DNA of 64,000 bases, taken from the NCBI GenBank assembly GCA_003586115.2, contig QVOM02000092.1:460591-524590 (forward strand). Reading direction: 5' to 3'. Positions 1-10,633 of this stretch are shown here, one piece after another; the first letter of the stretch is position 1; each line of letters opens with the position of its first letter. This stretch comes from Salvator merianae. Its lineage: Eukaryota; Chordata; Lepidosauria; Squamata; Teiidae. The translations under genes and the position numbers were made by a program. The notes under the pieces were generated by a model. It saw nothing but the letters and a program-made list of their open reading frames with translations. It had not been told where the DNA came from and searched no databases.

Positions 1-1299
1 AGGAAACTGCCTAGCTGACAGCAAGAGCTCCCTCCTTCTGGCTGCAGCTTTCTTTAGCAGAGCCTTTCTTCTGTTCTCTGCTCCGTAACCATAGGAGCGA
101 TGTTGACTCGCCCTTCCTACCTGACCGATTGTCTGATGGATTCCTGTGGGCCTTATTGGTTGCCTTGCCATAACAGGCAATTAAAGGCTTTGATTGGTGG
201 AGGAATTCCCTGCTTAGTTCAACTCAAGCAATGAAGTGACCCGAAAGTTGTTCTGTCTCAACTGTTAAAGGTTCGCATAATTACAGGCTTGGAGGTGCAG
301 TAAGGAATATTTCTTTTATTTCCAGTTTGTCCCCTCAGAAGGAAACTGAAATAGCTAGTCTGAACACACTCTAGGAAACATGGCAAAGTCATTGTGTTAG
401 GCTAAACCTAAGTGACTTCATTCTGATATTTCTGAAATAAAAGGTATAATTTAAAGCATGACATTTCCTTTTGCGTGAATTTTGAGAATGTAAGTAAAGG
501 GTTAAGGGGAAAGAAAAGTACCAAAAGTAACAGTTAAAGTTAAATATCCCAATCCCCTGCAAAGACCTGGAAGAACAGATTGGTCTTTTCCTAGTGCCAT
601 AAATAAATATTGTCTGGATTAGGCAAGCCACTTAAACACACCACTATCTAAAAAAAAAAGAAGAAGAATTTTCTACTTATTTTTTAATCATGTGCTAACT
701 TTAAGACTGGCAAACATCATACAACTCTTGAGTTGCTTGCTGTGCATGCCTAGCTTTCTATAACAGCTAAAAAATTGCAAAAGAATGGGAACCAATCAGC
801 TATGTTACAGTGTCAAATTCACAGGAATGTGGAATGCAACACTCTTGCTGTAGCACTGATGAAACACGCATTGGCAAACAGTTTCCAAAGTCAGCATCTA
901 ATAAAGTGAGTTATTTCAACCTTGAATTGACAAGCTATTTCCTGTAAACCTGGTTAGAATGTGAACCACATTAAGCCTGAAGTGATGGAGCATGTAACCT
1001 GCATTTAAGTCCCAGACTGTCCTTTTATTTAATCATATATCACCCACTGAAATAAACAGAAATTGTATGGACATAACCAAGTATGATCCTAACATCTTGG
1101 AACTGTTTCAGCACAGTGTAATATACTTCACATAGAAATCTGTTGGTGGCTGCTGGTAGTTCTTGATTTGTTTTTCATAATAAGATTCAATCATGCATTT
1201 TTTTCCCTCTCTTTTCTAAGGTTCCTACATTATGTTTTTGTTACAATATTTTTTTCTTTTCTTTTACTTGTTTATGAATATTATCAGTCATATAACACA
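1..1299. other. Unassigned sequence upstream of CR1
   Basis: I see no gene, splice-framed exon or recognised repeat here. The sequence is AT-rich, with short A runs near 650 and T-rich tracts near 1200-1265. The first ~280 bases are less AT-rich and could be the end of an older repeat, but nothing in them is diagnostic. Confidence 0.5.
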
Positions 1300-1774
1300 G
1301 AGGGGAGCGGAGTTTCCTGCTTTTGGTGACTCAGAGGAGCGGCCCAATAGGAATTAGCCACACCCTCAGGAGGAGGAGCTAGCCTGCCCAGCGGGGCTTA
1401 AATATAACCTCAAGAGGGAGGAGCTAGACAGTTCCTGCTTGGTTGAAGTAGAAGGAGGGTGCTTTTTTGAAAGAGGACAAAGAGAAGCACACGGTATCAA
1501 CTTCTCTTCTATCAAAAAAGAACACAAAAAAGAAGCACACGGCGTGAGCACACGGCGTGAGCACATGGTCTGAGGGGAGCGGAGTTTCCTGCTTTTGGTG
1601 ACTCAGAGGAGCGGCCCGCGCGCCTAACGGCGCGTGCTGTGTAAACACATAGCAGCGTATCATAAATAGCATACTCCTAGTGTATACTGCAAGGAAGTTG
1701 AAGGTCACTGCAACCTGAAAGATTGCTGGAGGTTGGCTGCTCAACTGTCAGTGAACCAGAAAGAAAAACATCAA
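1300..1774 (+). promoter_or_regulatory. CR1 5' region with duplicated module (putative internal promoter)
   Basis: A 46-base module starting GAGGGGAGCGGAGTTTCCTG occurs at 1300-1345 and again, identical by eye, at 1572-1617, 272 bases apart. It carries TGACTCA, an AP-1-like site, near its centre. Between the copies are two related GGAGGAGCTAG blocks near 1372 and 1420, and three tandem 13-base units (AGCACACGGCGTG type) at 1534-1572. LINE 5' regions usually hold an internal promoter, and tandem promoter monomers are known from mouse L1. A promoter role here is inferred from position and repetition only. Confidence 0.5.
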
Positions 1775-2758
1775 ATGACTCTGCACAATATGGAAGAGAA
1801 GAAGAGCTATTTTGTTAGCTGCAATGTATGCTTCATGTTTACATCCCTTCTGGAAGAGGAACTAAACTTCACCTGCCACAAATGCAAGCTTGTGTCTCTC
1901 CTGGAAGAAAGAGTGAAAAGTCTTGAGGAGAAAGTGGCCACACTGAAGCTGATGAGGGAAGATGAGAACTTCCTCGATAGAGCTGAGGAAACTCTTCGGA
2001 ATGATGCAATAGAAGAAAATCTTCCTGTACCTGCAGAAGCTGATGGATGGAAGCATGTGACCCAAAGAAGCAGGAAAATTAGGCGATATTCAGCACCCTT
2101 ACAACTTAAGAACCGGTTCCAGCCCCTCAGTCAGGAGAACAACGAAGACATTCCTCAAGATATCACTACACTATCCACAAAGAGCACTCTACTATGCAGC
2201 CAGAAACCTCTTGAACGGAGAGATAGAAGTGGTACTGTGAAGAAGAACAGGAGAGTGGTGGCTGTGGGAGATTCCCTTTTGAGAGGAACGGAGGCAGCTG
2301 TCTGCAGACCTGACAAAAACTCACGAGAGGTGTGCTGTCTCCCAGGTGCACGAATCAAAGATGTGACTGATAGCTTATCGAGGCTCTTCACTCCTACGGA
2401 CTACTACCCATTCCTGCTAATACACGTAGGCACAAATGACACTGCAAGAAAGGACTTTGCAACCATCTGCAGTGACTTGGAGGACCTTGGCAAGAAAGTG
2501 AAGGAACTGGGAGCACAGGTAGTTTTCTCATCTATCCTTCCTGTGGATGGTCATGGAAAAAGAAGATGGGACAGGATTCTTGAGGTGAACAATTGGCTAC
2601 GTGAATGGTGCTATCGGCAAGGATTTGGATTTCTGAACCATGGAGAAAACTACCTATATGATGGACTCCTTGCGAGAGATGGGCTGCACCTTACAAAGAC
2701 AGGGAAGAATGTATTTGGCAAGCGCCTTGCTTCACTCATCAGGAGAGCTTTAAACTAA
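1775..2758 (+). CDS. CR1 ORF1 protein, zinc-finger-like N terminus plus SGNH esterase domain
   Basis: The open frame begins upstream without an ATG; the first ATG is at 1775, giving about 327 residues. Numbering from the open-frame start at 1733, two Cys pairs (CNVC at 30-33, CHKC at 48-51) form a zinc-knuckle or PHD-like motif. A short Glu/Lys/Leu-rich coiled-coil segment follows (about 54-75). A lipase/esterase fold then shows the SGNH blocks: GDS at 179-181 (nucleophile Ser), Gly205 in a PGARI motif, GTND at 233-236, and Asp316 and His319 in DGLH. ORF1 proteins of this type bind nucleic acid in the retrotransposition particle; the esterase role in CR1 is not well defined. All catalytic residues are present and the frame is intact, so the protein may be functional. 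Confidence 0.9.
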   Translation: MTLHNMEEKKSYFVSCNVCFMFTSLLEEELNFTCHKCKLVSLLEERVKSLEEKVATLKLMREDENFLDRAEETLRNDAIEENLPVPAEADGWKHVTQRSRKIRRYSAPLQLKNRFQPLSQENNEDIPQDITTLSTKSTLLCSQKPLERRDRSGTVKKNRRVVAVGDSLLRGTEAAVCRPDKNSREVCCLPGARIKDVTDSLSRLFTPTDYYPFLLIHVGTNDTARKDFATICSDLEDLGKKVKELGAQVVFSSILPVDGHGKRRWDRILEVNNWLREWCYRQGFGFLNHGENYLYDGLLARDGLHLTKTGKNVFGKRLASLIRRALN

Positions 2759-2853
2759 AACAAAAGGGGAAGGGAAATAAAAAGTCAAAGAAAAATACTC
2801 AGTCATTCAATACAGGCGATATTCTTGCTACCAGAAGTAGAAGTAAAGAACAA

Positions 2854-5677
2854 ATGCAAAAGGTTTGTAAGGAGAGTGGAGGAGTCAAGCTTGTAAGAGG
2901 TATCAGTCACAAACTAAAATGCTTCTACACCAATGCACAGAGTATGAGAAATAAAAAAGGAGAACTGGAGATCCTAACACAGGAAGATAAATATGATGTC
3001 ATAGGCATTATGGAAACCTGGTGGGATAACGCACATGAATGGAACACGGATATCGAAGGCTACAACTTATTTTTGCGAAACAGACTTAACAAAAGAGGAG
3101 GGGGTATTACACTGTATGTTAAATTAGCATTTGTCTCCTCAGAGATTCAGGTTTCAGAGAATGGAAGCCCGGCAGAATCTGTCTGGGTAAGAATTCAAGG
3201 AGAGAACAACAGAAAGGACACCATTGTAGGAGTTTATTACAGGCCCCCTGGACAAACAGAAGATATGGATGCTCTCTTTCTAGATCAGATGGGCTAAACT
3301 CTCAAGAAAGCATGACATAGTGCTTATGGGAGATTTTAACTATCCAGACATTTGTTGGGAATCCCTCTCAGGCAAAAGTCACAAGTCTAATAAGTTCTTA
3401 TCCTCTCTTGCTGACAACTTCATCTACCAAAAGGTGGAGGAGAAAACAAGAGGACTGGCTATCCTCGATCTAATTCTTACCAACAGAGAGGAAATGGTTG
3501 AGGAAATCAGAGTTTCTGGGACCTTAGGAGGCAGTGACCATGCTATCCTTAAATTCTGGATAATAAGGGAAGGAAAGCCTGAGAGGACTCAGACTTCAAA
3601 GTTGGACTTCAGACGGGTAGATTTTGATGGACTCAGAAGGAGGGTAGGAAGGATAAAATGGTTGAATGTACTAAAGGATAGAAATGTCCAAGAAGGATGG
3701 GATACTTTGCGAAATGCAATACTAGAAGCACAGTCTTTAACAATTCCTCAAAGAAAGAAGAACGGGAAGCATCTAAAGAGACCAGGGTGGATAAACCCAA
3801 AACTTAAAAACTTGCTAAAGAGGAAAAAAGAAATGTTCAAGAAATGGAAGGAGGGGTATATATCTAAAGAAGAATATAATGTAGTCTGCACAAACTGCAG
3901 GGCAAGTATCAGAAAAGCTAAAGCTAGAAATGAATTGAGGCTTGCAAGAGAGACTAAAAACAATAAAAAAGGGTTTTGGGGATATGTCAAAAGCAAAAGA
4001 AAAGTTAAAGAGGCTATAGGATGTTTACAGAGTGAAAATGGTGAATTGATAAAAAATGATATTGAGAAGGCTGAGCTTCTGAACTCCTATTTTGTATCTG
4101 TTTTCTCTAAGAAAGATAGCGTAGCAGCGACTGACCTTCGTTGTGCTAGTGAAGGAATAAGAGAATCAAAGCACATAATCGAAACAGAGAGGGTAAGGGA
4201 ATACTTAGCTAATTTAAATGAATTTAAGTCTCCAGGTCCAGATGGATTACATCCTAGGGTACTGAAGGAATTAGCAGGGGTTATTGCTGAACCACTTGCT
4301 GTAATCTTTGAAAATTCATGGAGAACAGGAGAAGTCCCAGATGACTGGAGAAGGGTAAACGTTGTCCCTATCTTCAAAAAAGGGAAGAAGGCGGACCCAG
4401 AGAACTACAGGCCTGTTAGCCTGACTTCAATACCAGGAAAGATTTTTGAACAAAGTATTAAACAACATGTATGCCAGCATCTGGACGGGAATTCAGTAAT
4501 TAACCATAGTCAACATGGGTTTGTAACAAACAAGTCATGTCAGACTAATCTAATTTCATTCTATGACAAAATCACTGAATGGGTTGACCAGGGAAATGCC
4601 GTAGACATAGTATATCTTGACTTCAGCAAAGCATTTGACAAAGTATCTCATACCATCCTCATTGAAAAAATGATCAAATATGGGATTGACAAGGTAACTG
4701 TTAGGTGGGTTCATAACTGGCTTAGTGATCGTACTCAAAGAGTGGTTATAAATGGCTGCACATCCAATCGGAAGAAAGTCTCAAGCGGTATACCCCAAGG
4801 CTCTGTGCTGGGCCCAGTTATGTTTAACATTTTTATAAATGATCTGGATGAGGGAGTTGAGGGGAAACTGATCAAATTTGCTGATGACACAAAGCTAGGG
4901 GGGGTTGCTAACACTAGAGAAGAGAGAGAGAGGATTCAAAAAGATTTAGAAAAACTTGAACAATGGGCTGCAACTAATAGAATGGTATTTAACAAGGAAA
5001 AATGCAAGGTACTACATCTGGGCAAGAAAAATGAAAAAAACACATATAGAATGGGAGGAATCCGGCTGAGCAGCAGCACATGTGAAAAGGACCTGGGTGT
5101 CCTAGTAGATCATAGATTGAACATGAGTCAACAGTGCGAAGCAGCTGCAAAAAAGGCAAACACAATCCTGGGGTGTATTAAGAGAAGCATAGAGTCCAGA
5201 TCGTGTGAAGTTATTATCCCTCTCTACTCTGCCTTGGTCAGACCTCATCTGGAGTACTGTGTCCAGTTCTGGGCACCCCAGTTTAAAAAAGACACTTACA
5301 AACTGGAGCAGGTTCAAAGGAGAGCTACCAAGATGGTGAATGGTCTACAAACCATGTCCTATGAGGAACGGTTAAAGGAACTAGGAATGTTTAGCCTACA
5401 AAAAAGAAGACTGAGAGGGGACATGATAGCTGTCTACAAATACCTAAAGGGCTGTCACAGTGCAGAAGGATCAGACCTGTTCTCACTTGCACAAGGAAAG
5501 ACTAGAAGCAATGGGATGAAACTGCAGGGGAAAAGATTCAGATTAGATGTTAGAAAAAATTTTATGACAGTAAGGACGATCAACCAGTGGAATAGGTTGC
5601 CGCAGGAGGTGGTGAGTTCCCCTTCGATGGAGGTCTTCAAGCGGAGACTGGATGGCCATTTATCGGGGATGGTTTAG
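2854..5677 (+). pseudogene. CR1 ORF2 (endonuclease-reverse transcriptase), broken by one extra base
   Basis: This frame encodes the replication enzyme of CR1. It starts at ATG 2854. The first part (to the stop at 3295-3297) holds the start of the apurinic-type endonuclease: TNAQSMR, the catalytic Glu in METWW, and GVYYRPPG. The frame then shifts and continues to the stop at 5675-5677 with MGDFNYPDICW, LDLILTN and GGSDHAIL. The shift fits one extra G in the G run at 3291-3293. The reverse transcriptase follows: YRPVSLTS, YLDFSKAFD at 4613-4639 (motif A), GIPQGSVLGP (motif B) and FADD at 4877-4888 (catalytic motif C). Summed length is about 940 residues, usual for CR1. No other damage was seen, so the break may be very recent or a sequencing error. 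Confidence 0.9.
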
Positions 5678-5752
5678 GTAATCCTGCATTGAGCAGGGGG
5701 TTGGACTTGATGATCCAGGAGGTCCCTTCCAACTCTATGTTTCTATGTAGAT
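5678..5752 (+). other. CR1 3' UTR and terminal octamers
   Basis: This is a short 3' tail after the ORF2 stop. It contains the CR1 3' signature GGACTTGATGATCCAGGAGG, then GGTCCCTTCCAACTCTATG, and ends in two TTTCTATG-like units. In CR1 this end is the template-recognition site for the reverse transcriptase. Confidence 0.88.
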
Positions 5753-7429
5753 AGAGATATTATGATAGCAACATATAATTGTAGAACATTCATATATCTA
5801 AGAAAGTGTAAGACCTAAACAGTCAACAAACAACAAAAAACAATAAAAACAGTGTCATATTTTGCAGTATATTCTATCCCAGACCAAAAAATTAAAGTGT
5901 CTTAAGAATGAGACCAAATCAATTCAGTAGTGTTTTAGTAATTCTATGATCATTGCTGGATTTCCCATTAATAGCGGTATTTTGGATTTTAATTTGAGTA
6001 ACCTGGACTAAATTGAGAATATGTATGGAATTCCCATATAGTACTAAGGGGATCATGGATTTTAGCACCCCTAGTCTATGCCAGTAGTGACTTTAAGCTT
6101 GTTTCTGGGAGGGCAACGGATTGTAGAACCATTCCAATTGGCAACTTTGTCTTGATCTCCCCAAACTCACTGAAATTAAGTTCAGTACTATCACAGCAAG
6201 ATTCCCAACGACAACTTCACTTTTTTCTTTTTTCTTTTTACCACTGCTGGGATCCCAATCCAAAGGAGACTCTCTGTCTAAATTGTACCCTGTTCAGTTT
6301 CTCTCTCACATAAGATCACTCTCAGATTTAGAGGCAGGTATGATGAACTACAAAGAAAACTTTTTCCTCGTTTGCATTGGTTTCCTCAAACAATGAAGAC
6401 AGCTGCCTGATTCTTGCATGGAGTGCAGCAGAAGTGGGTCATAGAAAAGTGTTAAGTAACTAGTTTATACCTTCCTCTAACACATGGCTCAGTTGCTATC
6501 AGACTATATAACTGTCACATAGGTACAACTCTAGCTGCATTGGCATGTAGCATAAACAAAGGAAGAGAAGGAGGAGGAGGAGGAAGAGGAGGAGGAGGAG
6601 AATCATCTTGGAAAAAATAAAGTGCAGCCTTTATGTTCTCAACACATCTCTAATCCACCTTTTGTTCAGGAGAGGAAGGAAGACAGACTGGTGTATGAAG
6701 AATCAGACCTCAGAACTTTTTCCAAGACATCTCTAAGCTGCTTCACAGGTACTTTTCTCCTTTCATATGTGAACACAGCCTTAGAATAGAGAATTTTGGA
6801 GGGAAATTCAATCACATACTGTATTATGTACACTAGAAGGGAATAGCACATAGCCAAAAGAAACCATGTAAAATATTCAGCTTGTATAAATAAAATTTAT
6901 TTCATATCAAACATTTGAAATGGTTTATTATTCAGACATATGAGAACTCCTTAAAGCAGTGCTCCAAACTGAACTCTGCCTTTACCACAACAAGTTGTAT
7001 CTCCTGTTTGCAAACTACCACTACTCTCGTTGTTGCTATTGACAAATTTGGCAAATGCTTCATATACAAAGAGTCTCAAGTAACTTATGATAATAAGAGG
7101 CAGAGTAAAATATAATGGGATAAGACTGTACAATATAGCCTGCACAGGTATATTGTTGTGTCTGTTTACAGGAGCACTATTTAAAAATAGTAAGACAATA
7201 AGAACATAGATTTCATTTATGTCAAACAACCCAATAATCTATCCTTTGGGCAGAAACTGAGGTAGCGTATTTTTCCAGGAGCATACGCATATGCTTACAA
7301 CACAGCAATCATATTTTGGTCACAAACTATTGGAGCACCATCTATAAGCATATCTAAATGTAGGTAAAAGAAGAGTGTCTGGGTTGAAAATTTTACAGCT
7401 TTTTCTCTTCCCCTCAACATTCACATATT
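5753..7429. other. Unassigned AT-rich sequence
   Basis: No gene or recognised transposon is visible. Short open frames lack exon or domain features. The only structured element is a purine-rich GGA repeat near 6560-6601. Confidence 0.5.
6561..6601. repeat. (GGA)n purine-rich simple repeat
   Basis: This is a run of GGAGGA and GGAAGA triplets, about 40 bases long, with interruptions. It is polypurine on the plus strand. No function can be inferred. Confidence 0.85.
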
Positions 7430-7890
7430 GTTCTGAATGGAGTGATTGTGGAGCTGCATGTCTTCTGCACTTACCTGGGCAGTTCTGGATCTTTAGATCC
7501 AGATCGGACAGCCCTCATGGTGACCCAGAAGCTCGAGTTAACTTCAGAGCTGCTCCCAATGGCCAGGAATGAAAGTTCATGGCCTTGGAACCCCCAAGGA
7601 ACCCATTTAAGTGATGCAACAAGGCACACCACTGAAAGGGATCTCCCATAGCTCTAGTATGCATGTAGACCTTGTTATTGTGGTCTACTAGTATTCTGTA
7701 CTAGAAGTGGATCAGGAGGCCATTTTGGCCCTCTCGGTCTGGAATACCCTCCATCATGTGCAGACAGAGAGTACCAAGAGTACCTAGCAAGGGTAACATC
7801 TCTAGCTCACTGCAGCCTGTAGACAGAAGAGGTCCAGAAGGCAAGCAAGATCCAGAACAGATGTAAGTGCAGCAAGGCCCTTAGTCAGGA
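7430..7890. repeat. Relic of unnamed dispersed repeat (family W), copy 1
   Basis: This segment shares ordered blocks with copies near 10.3, 51.3 and 59.9 kb: a block on the pattern CCATTTTGGnnACC, followed by a 'tagtccagtcc'-like block and a 'CCATCATGTGCAGA'-like block. I could not match it to a named family. This copy is the most degraded, so its edges and membership are uncertain. Confidence 0.35.
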
Positions 7891-10049
7891 GGAAGTTATA
7901 TACCACCACTTATCCCCCTCCCTGACCCTCTTCCTGGTCTTCTTGCCAAATAGATGTGAAATCATGTGTAGGGGTGGCATATGCAAATTACATGTGTAGA
8001 ATCATGCACCATCGTCTATACTGTATTCATGCATACAGTATATTAAAATTGCAATGCTAAACACAGTTCACCATAAGTGTGTGATACTTACATCTCTTTT
8101 GTAGTTTTAATTTAGAAGGCAAAGAGGCCACCAGGTTTCCTTTTCTGGCTGGCACCCTATAAAGGAAAATAAATACTTAAGTGGTTTTGGTTTTGGTTTT
8201 TTAATGACAGTAACACTCCATCATTAGGCATTCATCGGTTGTCCAAAATACATTCCTAAATAATAAGAAATAATGTTTTGTGAAGGTTGTTGTGCCCACA
8301 GAGGTTTGAAACCCAAATTTTGAAAGGCTAGAATAGTCAACATATATTTGCCGGCCAATTGCTATCCTTATGGTGGGTTCCAACTGCAGTGCCACTTTAA
8401 CAGCTCATTGCAGAACTAATGAGGCTGATTTGAAAAAGTGGATTTATGTAGTTAGCAGGAATTTGACCCCTTCTTCAATGCCTGAATATTTCTTCTTACT
8501 ATGCTCCACTGCTGAACTTCAAAAACAAAACCCACACCTTTGGTCATCATCTTATCATTCCCTGGAGACAACCACTTTGGAGATCGAAGAGTCAGCATGA
8601 ATGAAAGCAACTTCTCTTGATAAGCCAGGAATATGTCATTCATAGTTACTGATTTTCTTTTTTGTCTTTGTGGGCCATTTTAGTCATGCCTTTGCCATTT
8701 CAGAGGTTTGAAGTGCTCAGAAGAGTATCAGAAATTGAATACCAGCATCATTATAATGTTGGTTCCCTAGGCATTACAAAAGGCTATTAAAGAATTCAAG
8801 CCACACTTTGGGAGTCATTCTGCAGCCTAATAGATCTCCCTGTTAGGACATATTTCCTCATTTTCTTTGTTCTGACATTCTAAATCAATATTCCAATTAA
8901 ATCAATGGAACACCAGGGAGAAGCAAATACTAATGCCAGGGCTGGGAATGTTCCTCAGCAGCAGTATAGTCATAACCAAAGCAGTTAAGCTAAAATCATT
9001 TGCTAAAAAAAAAAATACCTACAGCACAATCTTTAATAACTTAATACATCAGCACATTACAACCACTTACATTTTCTGATGATTGATATAAAAATATAGC
9101 ACACCAAGAAGGGAAAACGGATCTAATGACATTTTTAATCTTGGAAAGATGATTTTATTGCTGAAGCTCAAAAGTCAGTAAATCCTATTTGCACTTAAAG
9201 CCATATGGCAAACTCAGCTTGCAACTGGTACCCTTGCCTTTCATTGTGATTGGGGCAAAGCACTGAATATAGTGTGAGCTAGCAGCAAAGCATGGTGGTT
9301 GGGGATCAGAGAAATTCTTCTTGGTAGCTTTAGCCAAATTAATTAGTCTGCAAAAAGTGTGCGAAAGTGACTGGTAAGGGGAACAAGTTCTAACAGGAAA
9401 AGCAACACTACATTATGTATACAACCATCCTCTAAAACCAAGAAATAGATTTTTATCCTAAAATGAAACAAACATTTTGTTTACTAAGGATAGCAACTAG
9501 AAACATCTGTTTTTCTTCTTTACCAACAAACTTTTAGATACTCTTATTTCTAACATAAGGTTTCCATACGTAACAGATATCTGCAGATTGAAAACTGCAA
9601 AATGTGGGTGACAGAATTTTCACTAGTTCATACGCAATCCTAATGCATTCAGCTCCATAAGTATGCAGTTTATGTTCATTGAAAGTGTGCAGATATTGCC
9701 AGAAGTGTGTTTATACACATTTTTGGGGGGTGTAGATAACCAAAAAGGTAAAATTTTCAGCTAAGTGAAAAATGTACTTATAGAATCTTCATAAACAGAA
9801 ATCCTCTGTATCCTATTTTTTTTTAAGAAACATTTTGTTTTAAAACATTGTTAGCCATTTCAATTATTATTTATTCCAATATAAAGTCTGACTTACATAT
9901 TGTAGCACTGACTACATCTACAAGTTTGAGGTGTAGTCAGCCTCAATGAAATGCATAGGCACTTTGGCAGCTGGTTGTCCCTATATTCTACTGTTCACAA
10001 TGCTATACACACTAGTGCACTGTGAAGCCAGCTGAGAAAGTCAGTGACA
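7891..10049. other. Unassigned AT-rich sequence
   Basis: No gene, RNA gene or recognisable repeat is seen in these ~2.1 kb. Several A- and T-rich stretches occur (9005, 9720, 9820). It is a candidate for unique sequence. Confidence 0.45.
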
Positions 10050-10625
10050 CTTTTTAAACACTGCTCTCAATTCCCAGGTCAATATCCATCTACTGTGACC
10101 ATTTCTGTACTTGATCTCCATATCCCAGCATAGCCCCCCTTCAGTCCAGGTATACAACAACCCAAGCCAAACTGGGAAGGGTTGCTGGGTTGCTCTTGGA
10201 GTGGGACAGGGATGTTTGCATTTAGATGCCCCATCTCGCTCCATGCCTCGCTGCTGTCTCCAAAGTGCCCTCAGGGGCAGCCTTTAGGCTCCAAGGCTAG
10301 GAATTTTCCAGCCTGGTCAGTTTTGACCCAGATCCACTGCCAGAGGCTCTTCCAGGGGCATGTCATCCATACATCTCCGTGGTCTAGTATACCAACTTTG
10401 GACCAGTTGTAGATCTTGACGTTAAAGTCTACAGTTATACTGGGCTAGGATGCCATTTTGGTTACCTTAGTCCAGTCCACAATTCATCCAATGTGGATGG
10501 CAGCCCCATGTTCCAGAATAAATTCCAAAATAAGTGTGGAAAGGGGCACAGAGGTTGCATAGAAGCAGCAAGAAGCTTTGGGGTCAAAGTAGCTGACTCT
10601 GGCCACTCCTAAAGCTAGAGCATCT
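10050..10625. repeat. Unnamed dispersed repeat (family W), copy 2
   Basis: Near 10355-10510 this segment carries the series GGGCATGTCATCC, then GTCTAGTATAC, TGTAGATCTTGA, GATGCCATTTTGGTTACC and TAGTCCAGTCCA. The same blocks occur in the same order near 51.27-51.42 kb and 59.85-59.98 kb. It has no coding capacity. Its right side meets the target duplication of the hAT element at 10626. Confidence 0.5.
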
Positions 10626-10633
10626 CAGCCCAG
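10626..10633. other. 8-bp target-site duplication, left copy (CAGCCCAG)
   Basis: CAGCCCAG directly precedes the hairpin-rich element and is repeated exactly at 11741-11748. An 8-bp duplication is the hallmark of hAT-superfamily insertion and sets the element's edges to the base. Confidence 0.93.

Larger units (their letters stand above)
1300..5752 (+). mobile_element. Full-length CR1 LINE retrotransposon
   Basis: This is a non-LTR retrotransposon of the CR1 clade, about 4.45 kb long and apparently complete. In order it has a 5' region with a duplicated module, an ORF1 with an SGNH-esterase domain, a 95-base spacer, an ORF2 with endonuclease and reverse transcriptase, and a short 3' tail ending in two tandem TTTCTATG-type octamers, the CR1 terminus. 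CR1 elements usually make no clear target duplication, and I see none. Most CR1 copies are truncated at the 5' end, so a complete copy is notable. One extra base breaks ORF2, yet no other stop or frameshift was seen over roughly 3.8 kb of coding sequence, which points to a young insertion. The left edge is placed at the first copy of the 46-bp module and may be off by some bases. Confidence 0.93.
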
